Both the position numbers and the translations under genes were made by a program. The notes below the pieces were generated by a model. It had not been told where the DNA came from and searched no databases. It saw only the letters and a program-made list of their open reading frames with translations. DNA of 64,000 bases, from contig NC_089991.1 of the NCBI RefSeq assembly GCF_036417845.1, forward strand, positions 10,855,001-10,919,000, given 5' to 3'. Shown one piece after another: positions 49,901-58,500 of this stretch (the stretch's first letter is position 1; each line of letters opens with the position of its first letter). The stretch is from Apteryx mantelli. Lineage: Eukaryota; Chordata; Aves; Apterygiformes; Apterygidae.

Positions 49901-52207
49901 TCTTGGTTTAAAAAACAGTACTTTTGAGAGCACAACAGTTTCTTTTCCCTTTTCGCTTGAAATCAAGAGGATGAATGTAATCAACCACATAACAAAGGAG
50001 GAAGGCAGTATAACAAAATCAGTGCCATCTCCGAGTAACCGGTTCTGCGAAATGTGTCGTTCCCATATTTCTGCATACAATTTGTCCTGCCTTTCACCTA
50101 GCACGCAGTTATCATTTTCCACCCAGACTGCATCCGTCTCCCTGACCCATCACATCCCACTGTCACCCAGCCGCTTTCCTCCAGTCACTGCACTGCTCAA
50201 ACCTCTAACCTCCACGTTCCCCAGCAAACTTCTCTGCAATTCCAGTCAAGCCACCTCCGGACCTCACATCTCCCTGTCCTCCTTTCCCCATGCCTGCCCC
50301 AGGAACCTCACCATCTCCTTCCCTAGCGCTCTCACTTTACACCTTTTCTCACTGATACCCACTTTCCTCTGCTATCCCAGCCCACATTTTCCAGCTCCTA
50401 CCCCCCATCCTGCAACTCCCTAATCAAGGCACTGCTTTTCTGCCTCAACACCTGACTCAGCCACTACCCTCCTGTTTCCTCTCCCAGTTTCTTGACCAGC
50501 TCCTTTCCTTCCAAAAACCAGACAGTTCCACTTGCCCTCCCACCTCTTCATCCTAACCAAAACCCCTCCCCAGGCCACCTCCCACCAAGGGTTTCCCTCA
50601 CCCAGGCAGCATCCTCAACTCTATCCTAACTCCAAACCTTCCACCTCCTGTCAGTGCAGCCAGACCCCCTACCCCAGCCCGCACCCCTTCACTATCTATT
50701 GCAGCTGATGTTGACTCACCCACCCCAAAACAGGCCTTCAGCCACGTCGTGATCCAGCCTGCACCCCCCCCCGCCTCGTCTCCGTTCACACCACGCTCCT
50801 ACACCCCGGCGTAGCCTCCCACCCCGTGCCCCAGCCCCCACCCCAGCATCTCTCCCCTCTTCCTTTCATCCCGTGTCCCCCGCTGTGTCTTCGGCCCTTG
50901 CTCTGGCGCCCCAAAGCCCAGCCTGGATCTCCAGCCCTCTTCCCAACCCACATCCCCTTCTCCAGCCCCTCCGCACCCCAGCACACAGCCCCAGGCCTCA
51001 GCCCCGCTGCCTCATCCCAAACCCGCCCTCCCCAACCTCAGCCTTGGGGACGCCAGCCCGCGCTGCCATCCCCTTCCCCAAACCCCAGCTGCCCCCTCCC
51101 AGCCCCAGCACCCACCCCTGCCCCTGCCTGACCCCAAACTCCCACCACAGCCCACCACCCCTGCCCCGCCTGCCCCCAAACCCTCCATCTCAGCCCCCCT
51201 GCCAGGCCCCAAACTCCCACCACAGCCCACCAGCTCTGCCCCTGCCTGCCCCCAAATCCCCCATCCCAGCTCCCCACCCCTGCCCCTGCCTGCCCCCAAA
51301 CTCCCACCACAGCCCACCAGCTCTGCCCCTGCCTGCCCCCAAATCCCCCATCCCAGCTCCCCACCCCTGCCTGCCCCAAAATCACCCATCCCAGCTCCCC
51401 ACCTCTGCCCCTGCCTGCCCCCAAATCATCCATCCCAGCCCACCAGCTCTGCCCCTGCCTGCCCCCAAACTCCCACCACAGCCCACCAGCTCTGCCCCTG
51501 CCTGCCCCCAAATCCCCCATCCCAGCTCCCCACCCCTGCCCCTGCCTGCCCCCAAACTCCCACCACAGCCCACCAGCTCTGCCCCTGCCTGCCCCCAAAT
51601 CCCCCATCCCAGCTCCCCACCCCTGCCCCTGCCTGCCCCCAAACTCCCACCACAGCCCACCACCCCTGCCCCTGCCTGCCCCCAAACGCCCATCCCGGCC
51701 CCCAAACCCTCATCGCACCCCCCGCCCCCACAGCCCCTACCCCGCGCCCTTACGGGGCATCCTGGTGAGGACGTTGCGCGGCGCCCTCCTGCGCCGGGCC
51801 GCGGCGCCGCTCTCGGCCGCCCCCTGCTCGGGGCCCGCGTTGACCATGAGGCTGCGGAGGCGGCGGATGCGCTCGGGGTCGGCGGCGGGCGGGCCGCGGC
51901 GGGCGGCGCGGGCCGAGGCGCCGGGGCCGCGGCGGGCGGGGGCGGCGCGGCGGCCGCGCGGGCGGAGCAGGCCGCGCTGGAAGCTCTCGTACTCGGCCAG
52001 GTTGTTGAAGCAGGGCGCGCCGGGGAAGGGGAGCGGCGTGCTGGCCGAGTACAGCGCCAGCAGCGGGTCGAAGCGGCTGGAGCTCACGTCCAGGCGGCTG
52101 GGGCTGGGCGGCCGCTCGGGCCCGGGTCCGGGCCCCGGCGCCGCTGCGGGCCCGGGGCGGCGGCGCCGCTGCTCGCCGCCTCCGGCCGCCGCCTCGTCCT
52201 CTTCCAT
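43593..52207 (-). CDS. LSM11: LSM11, U7 snRNP Sm-like protein, complete, four exons
   Basis: LSM11 replaces SmD2 in the heptameric ring of the U7 snRNP, which cleaves replication-dependent histone pre-mRNAs in the nucleus. Exons (minus strand): 52207-51754, 46596-46457, 45673-45590, 43997-43593. All phases and GT-AG signals agree and the total is 360 residues, the same as the human protein. The N-terminal extension (residues 1-151) carries [17 protein letters not shown] and [12 protein letters not shown], the region known to bind FLASH. Sm motif 1 spans about residues 155-215 ([20 protein letters not shown] to [11 protein letters not shown]). The long linker separating Sm1 and Sm2, typical of LSM11, fills most of exon 4. 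Sm motif 2 ([14 protein letters not shown]) ends the protein. The ATG at 52207 (MEEDE) aligns with the human start. In-frame upstream ATGs exist (52456, 52441) and are discussed separately. Confidence 0.96.
43998..45589 (-). other. LSM11: LSM11 intron 3
   Basis: 1.6-kb intron with no exon or repeat recognised. Confidence 0.75.
45590..45673 (-). CDS. LSM11: LSM11 exon 3
   Basis: 84 bp, phase 0 at both ends, acceptor ttctag, donor GTAGGT. It encodes [28 protein letters not shown], completing the Sm1 strand set. Confidence 0.95.
45674..46456 (-). other. LSM11: LSM11 intron 2
   Basis: 783-bp intron. A short direct duplication (ACTTGTTAGTAAAAGAAA and ACTTGTTAGTGAAAGAAA) lies at about 46,079-46,115. 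Nothing else was seen. Confidence 0.75.
46457..46596 (-). CDS. LSM11: LSM11 exon 2 (Sm motif 1)
   Basis: 140 bp with acceptor ttttag and donor GTAATT. It encodes (L)[31 protein letters not shown] and [15 protein letters not shown]. The 2-nt start completes the Leu codon split at exon 1. Confidence 0.95.
46597..51753 (-). other. LSM11: LSM11 intron 1
   Basis: 5.2-kb intron. The exon-2-proximal two thirds is ordinary AT-rich sequence. The exon-1-proximal part, about 50,100-51,750, is strongly C-rich on the plus strand (G-rich in the transcript) and ends in the minisatellite listed separately. Confidence 0.75.
51133..51721 (-). repeat. G-rich (sense) minisatellite in LSM11 intron 1, about 43/44-bp units in an 87-bp higher-order repeat
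   Basis: Counting from each CCCAAA on the plus strand, units start at 51133, 51175, 51208, 51251, 51295, 51338, 51375, 51420, 51464, 51507, 51551, 51594, 51638 and 51681. Type A (43 bp, CCCAAACTCCCACCACAGCC...) and type B (44 bp, CCCAAATCCCCCATCCCAGC...) alternate through most of the array, making an 87-bp higher-order unit. Edge units are degenerate (33, 37, 20 bp). On the LSM11 sense strand each B unit reads GGGG-CA-GGGG-T-GGGG-AGCT-GGG, a canonical G-quadruplex pattern. The array ends about 32 bp from the exon 1 donor. Confidence 0.9.
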
Positions 52208-52480
52208 GCTCGGCAGCGGGCAGCGGTCGCGCCCCGCCGCCCCAGCGCGCCGCCGGCGGCCGCCGCCAGGGGCCGCTGCCGCGCCGCCCGCGAGCTGAGC
52301 TGAGCTAAGCAGGATCCGGGCCGCTCCGCGCGGGGAGGGGAGACCCGGGAGCGCCGCCTGCTGCCGGCGCCGCGGCGGCCGCCGTCCCTGCCCGGGGCAG
52401 CCGCACGGAGCGCGCTCCGCTTTTACTGCGGTTCCCTTCATTGCTGCATCTTCCATGAACTTCGTGGTGCGGCTCTAAGT
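51700..52480 (-). promoter_or_regulatory. LSM11: LSM11 CpG-island promoter/first exon
   Basis: Very high G+C with dense CpG over exon 1 and the sequence just upstream. The CpG density falls off beyond about 52,480. There is no obvious TATA box. The transcription start is not determinable by eye but should lie between about 52,210 and 52,480. Confidence 0.7.
51754..52207 (-). CDS. LSM11: LSM11 exon 1
   Basis: 454 bp, ATG at 52207-52205, ending ATG CCC C with donor GTAAGG at 51753. It encodes the Gly/Pro/Arg-rich N-terminus with [15 protein letters not shown] at about residues 40-54 and ends [10 protein letters not shown], as in human LSM11. It is extremely GC-rich (CpG island). Confidence 0.95.
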
Positions 52481-55360
52481 TCAGGCCTCTGCGCAGGGGC
52501 CCCCTTCTCCCCTCCAAGCCCGTATGCCAGCGGTGCTGGCCCAGGAGCCCTCTCGCTGTTTTGGAGGGCGCTGCTCCCCGTTCCGAGCAGGGATACTGCT
52601 CAAAATACCCCCGGCCCCCCAGAGAGTGGAGCAGACTAAAGGGAAGCTGGGCAAAAGCTTCTGCAATATACTTTTCATTTTCTTCCCTAATATGCAGTGC
52701 AGCAATATTTCTCAGAAAAAAAGCAACGCTGTTGTTAACCCTGCAGCCTCTCTTTTTGCTCCCATTAATAGATTCTGCCACCTACCATTAAGCTTTCATA
52801 ACTGGTTCCCGAAAGTCTACTCTTTCCTTTTATGGCAATGTAACATCAGTTAGAGTTCTCTGACCACCTCCAAAGCAAACGTCTGGTTCTTCACTGGGTC
52901 ACAGAACGGGACTCTTCCAGCTATACAAATGTCAGTGTAAGCACAAGGCTGGGACGCAGGCTTAGCTGCGTGTGCCACTCTAATGCCAGTCCACATCTTG
53001 AACCTTAGGGGAAAAAAATAAAATCTGTTTTCCCATACAGCTGCAAACTTATTTTTATGACCCTGTGCATGATGATAGGGTGCACTTAAAGTCCATTAAG
53101 TTCACAGGGAGTTGCTTTTTCTAGTATTTAGATTAATAAAAATTAAAGGCCATATCTGAAAACATAATCCATATCCAGGTTCCAGAGTCTCCATCCACAT
53201 GTTAACAGACATGTTTACTTATTGAATACTGTGGTGAGGATGAGTTAAATGGAAAACGCTCCAAGGATGTAAGACTTAATATAGACTTCCTTTTTCAAAT
53301 ATATGTACACGTGACACACATAAATAGACATATATTATAGTATGTATGTATCAGGTAGTCTCATATATATATGATTAAAAACCCTATGTAATACTTTTCA
53401 AGGAGAAGCAGAATCATATTTGCCAAAAATTGTTTTTCATCTTTCCTGAGACTGCAAAATCCAAATATTACCAGCTCTGGAATGAAGACTCTCTGTTCTA
53501 TATATAATGCTCTATATGCTCTATCCATAATGTCCGAAGTCAGGCACCACAGCATATCAAAGTCAAGTAAAGTACATTTGTCTAACAGGACAAAGAAAAC
53601 CCACGTAGAGTAGTATCAGGAAGTTCTTACTGCTAAATGACTGCAGTGTGATGATTCATTCAGAATCATCACCTCACAATCCCTCATATCCTCCTCCTGA
53701 GGACTAGACAGCCCTTTCTACAGACTAAAAATAATATACATTCTCTTATTGCATGTACTGAACTGCTCAGTATTAGGACGCAGTAGTGGAGGGGAATTAC
53801 CATGCTTTTATAAACACATAGACTCATTGTTCATTCTCAGAAAAAGGAAAAAACTGCCAAGTAGTATTTTACATCAGTACCCATTTAGTACAGTTTTTCA
53901 AATTACATCTGAGTAAATAAGAATTAGAAAAAAAACCCACAACATTGTTTTAAATGCATAATTTCTTCCTGTGGGAAGAAAAGTATGAAAGCAGAGAGGA
54001 AGCTGCTGTGTCAATGAATGAGACTAACTCTGTGCTAACCTTCTCTAGTCACACTCGATCCTCTCCAATTTTATGGCCAGTCTCAACTGCCGAGTATAAA
54101 CTTTCCCTTACCAACACAGCTTGTCAGCTAGATTACTGTTTCTTTTTGAAACCAATATGGTTAAAGTGGTAATGATATAATATCGTTACAGTTGCATTTC
54201 TATAAGGATACGTATTTATAATGAAATAGTTTATTTCCCTAAATTTCCAATTACAGGGGGACAAGCCCCCTTATATTATCGGAGATACGTCTGCTCTCAG
54301 AGATTGTATGATTTAACTGTTTTGACAAAGAGTCTTCAACTGATACTTAAACCAGAACAAAACTGTGCATAGACCAGGCACGCACATGGCCATCGTACTT
54401 TTCCCTCTCTTTAGCTATCAGGTATTGTGTATCTGTATCGACCATAAGGGAATCAGAGACCACCACCACAGATTCGTGCTAGCATCCTCTCCGCAAGCAC
54501 CAGGAATTTTCCCGTGTTGCTACTTTTCAGTCTACTGCACAGTCTGAGGCAGATGGTTTCCCAGGCCACAGAAAAATGACAGCACAATGTTTACCCATGT
54601 CCTGACAGAATTCAAGTCTGTACAGTATCTTTACTATTAGCTTAACTACTTGAAACCTTCACTGATTACCAGTAAAAGTCACCACAGTGAGAAAGTCCAA
54701 ATAATAAACACAGCAGGGAAGAAATCATTATTCTTTTTAAATCTTAAAAAAAGTATAAAAATCCTGTACAGTTGACAAAAGCTTTAAAAACCAGTTGTAG
54801 GAAAATGACAGGTACTCCATTTCCTTTTTGTAAGGGTCAGAGGCATTAGGTAGTCACATATTTTGTCACTAACTTGATTAAACACATTGGCCTTGAAATT
54901 TATTACCAATTGCCAACTGGAGTATTCTGGTCTGTCTCATAACTGAAACAAAAATCAAAAGAATTATTTTTCCCTCTGCTTTTAACTGTTCAAATACATA
55001 ACCTTTTGTATAGTTTGGTAGTTCAATAAGGTATCCTGCGGCTTAAAGAATACTATAGAAATGCACAAAATTTCTATACAGTCTTTTTGCAAATACGCAT
55101 TTACAAGGAACAGTCTTTTAATTTATAATGAGTTCTTCACATTCAAAATATAATATGATTTTACCTTTTCCATAAAGACATATCTTTGTCTGTCAGAAAA
55201 CAGAGCAGTGTCTGTTTCTCAGGCAACAACAGTGCTAAAAACAATGTAGTTGTTGAAGAGGGTTACAAGTTAAACTCTGCCAGCCACAGTCCATACTCCT
55301 CACTTTGCAACAACCCTAGCAGAGCAAAATGTAAACTGCCAGTTACAGGTGCTGGAGAAA
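52481..55360. other. region between LSM11 start and THG1L stop
   Basis: Sequence between the LSM11 promoter and the THG1L stop codon. No other gene was recognised. A candidate THG1L poly(A) signal on the minus strand is ATTAAA at 55122-55117, with AATAAA further on at 54904-54899. AT-rich low-complexity patches lie near 53,290-53,370. Confidence 0.6.
54880..55360 (-). other. THG1L: THG1L 3'UTR (inferred extent)
   Basis: Downstream of the THG1L TGA at 55361. The AATAAA hexamer at 54904-54899 (minus strand) would end the mRNA near 54,885, giving a 3'UTR of about 475 bp. The ATTAAA at 55122-55117 would give a shorter form. Confidence 0.4.
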
Positions 55361-55522
55361 TCAACTATCCTCAGCCAGAATCTCAGGATATTCCTCCCAG
55401 AACTGGTCCCCTATAATGTCACAGTGCAGAGGAACAACTTTAGTCCTAGTTCGGGTCACTTCAACTTCCTTTTCTTCTGTTTCCTTTGGCAGTTTTATTT
55501 TCTTTGTTATGACTTCATTAAC
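55361..55522 (-). CDS. THG1L: THG1L exon 6 (terminal)
   Basis: Acceptor cttttcag. It reads [53 protein letters not shown] and TGA at 55363-55361. The same EILxEDS ending is found in mammals. Confidence 0.95.
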   Translation of the reverse strand, partial: VNEVITKKIKLPKETEEKEVEVTRTRTKVVPLHCDIIGDQFWEEYPEILAEDS

Positions 55523-58500
55523 CTGAAAAGAGAGTTGACACATTAGCAGACAGATAAGACTTCAGTTGGCTTTCATAGATGAACAAGACAAAAAGCTATA
55601 ACAAAAGTAACTATCATCCCTAGATGTACTACATAATTTGAACACTGAATCTTCTGAAAGAGAATCTATTTTATATTCAGTGGACTGGCATGACTAGTTC
55701 AAACCGCATGTCATCATCACATGGCTTGAAGAAATCACCTGCAAATTCATGTAACTGATTACAAGTATTCTTGAATAAAATACAATATTTAGATTGGAGC
55801 TATTCAAAGCATATGGGAAACCTTGCAAATGGCCTACAATTACCAAGAAAAAGCATGTACAAGGAACAAGTAGAATATATTTCCAGGCTGGAGCTTCTAC
55901 CTGTTCCAATTAGTTCAAATGAAGTAAGAGAAATCACTAGCCAAAATAATAAAAAAAGGATTATCAATTTTTTCTGCATATAGAAGTCATAAGGCTGAAT
56001 AAATTACAGAGAACTCTCAGCATAGACTAATTGGGTCCTGATCACAAGCAAGGTGCATATTTTTAATTAAAATTTCTAAATGCGGAAGATACTAAGGCCA
56101 GAAACATTTATGATTTTCTGGAGTCTGATCTCATACAAAACACAGGCCAGGAATTTCTTACGCTAATTCTGCATCAGTGATATAATCCTAGAATATGAGA
56201 ATTCCCAAGTTATTATTAAAAGAAATTCCTCATTAACAGCTGCACTCCTTACTATGCTCCTTTACATATGAAGAAAAGAGGACTAAAGGTCCTATGAGCT
56301 GAGCTATCTTATTGAATGAAAGTTTATAACTCCTTTGCCATGCAACCACTTAGGATCCGGTCCTGTGAAGGGTCTGGCACAGGCCCTAATGATTACTGTA
56401 TCAAACTTTGATAACAGTCATTAAAATGTAATTTTTCAGGAAGCAGAATAGGCTTCTTCAATTTTCAAAGCTGGTAGCAATAAGAAACCAACTGTATATT
56501 ATTCATTAAACAAAGAAGAATTAGATACATCAGTTAGTAGATACATCAGTCTTGTGAAATTCTACATAAAACATATAACAACAGATGACAATGTATATAT
56601 ATCAGTGGTCATAATTTATGTATAAACCAGACTTCAGAGACTAGTTTTTATACTATGCTCATGGATAGATACCTCAAAAACACCTCTAAAATAATTAGTA
56701 ATTTACACATCATTATATGGAAAACTTTCTTAGTTTTAAAAGTTATTTATAGATGATGTCCACGGAGCTTTACTTCACATTTGGTGTTTTTACAGTATAG
56801 CTTGTCTGCCATAGTGAGCTGTTTAAAATATGAGCATGAAGCCAGTACTAATATAGTTTTTACCTTCTGCCATATTAGGACAGTTCCTTTTCTATACATC
56901 AAAGGCTCATTGTTGTAGTTGATGTTGAATTCAGAAAATAAAATTTCATTCTTATCTCCAGCCAAAGTTCCCTGACAGAAAAAGAAAAGTACCCTTATAG
57001 AAAAAAAAAATATATATACCAGCAAACTGAATCTCTAGCACAAATGTTAGGTAAATATTGGGAATAAGAGTGGCATTTATACAGGTTTTTCATCTTTAAA
57101 TTACAAGGTGTAATTACCTCTCCCAACAGAGAAACTATTTCCAAATGCCAAATGGGAATATTAAAAGAGAGTTCCTTTCAAGTTTGTTATTACTTTTTTC
57201 AAAAGAGGAGTAGAAGAAAGTCAACATAATCCAGGAGAAAATAGATATAATGTGCTTAAGTCTGCACAATCAGTCAGAATACCACAGAAGGAACTGGGAA
57301 TCAACAGCATCTGAATCCTCCCATTTTATTTCTTGTTCAGAGATAATGGATGTTTATATAAAGTGTCTAAGATTTCTGAACTCACTAATTATGAAATGAA
57401 AATCCTATTAACATTCTACCTAAAATGCTATATGCTAATCATATTAACATCTGTACAATTCAAAAGGAAGTTGTTGAATGTATACCTGTGAAGTTATTAC
57501 AATAAGAGCAGAAAAGATAGCCTGGGCTGCTGGGTAGGCAAGACGTGGCTTAGCAAATCGTGTGATTCTGTTTGTACCTAGAACAACATGACCTCAAAAG
57601 ATTCTTACCTGAAGTCTATCCTGTGCTTGTACTGGTGTCAAACCACTTCGCTGTACAAGCATCCAAAACACTGTATTATAAAGGTTATTAACATGGCCTA
57701 CAGAAAAAGAGGGAAAGAGTATTTACCAAATCTGAGTGATGACTCAGAAAAAGCAACTTTATTGCCAGAGTCACATATAGGAAATATTCAGTAATAAAGG
57801 GTCATTAATAATATCAGTATCTGCAGAAGTTACAATCTTTCTAATCCATTTTTAAGGTACTGTATATCATAAGAGTGACTAGAAGATTGACGTCATGATA
57901 CTTCACTAAGTGGGAGAGGGAGAACAGAGAGAGAACAATGTTTATGAATAAGGGAAGTTATCTTCATTTGACCAACAAAGACTAGCTACTAACAAAAGTC
58001 TAGAAACAAAGTACAACATGATGGAATATACAGTGCTCGTGACTGCTATGATTTTGCTACACGGTGAAGTTGTATTCAAACATTCACCTCTCTTGGTTAA
58101 AGAAGATTATCTTGGTTAAACACAACAACATAAACAATAACAAACAAATTCTATTAATAATTCTAGTATTTCCAGTGCCAAATTCACTCCCAGCATGTAA
58201 TGAACATTAAGTAATCTGAAGTCCCAAAAGTTTAGCCTATATTCTTGCATCCATACAAATCCCAGCACAATTTTAATAGTTTATTTAAAACTATGCCTTC
58301 CCCTACCTGCTGTTCTTTCACCGATAACATATATGCATACACTTGCAGTAAGGGCATCTGTATTCAGAAAGAAGAACTCAACTGTACAAATCTGTTTTTT
58401 TTAAAAATGCTTACAATCTGCTTGTCTCCAACTGAGGTAGTCCTTTAAATTTTGGTTGCTGGGATACAACACAATTCGTCCATCAAATCCTGGTGGATAC

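Noticed and set aside
51038-51685. Minus-strand Gly/Trp/Gln repeat frames
   Set aside because: A translation of the LSM11 intron 1 minisatellite. The same array is open in several frames, as expected from composition.
50873-52303. Plus-strand open frame of 476 codons, Pro-rich
   Set aside because: It runs through the C-rich minisatellite and antisense to LSM11 exon 1. Low-complexity and GC-rich sequence simply lacks stops; no domain is recognisable.
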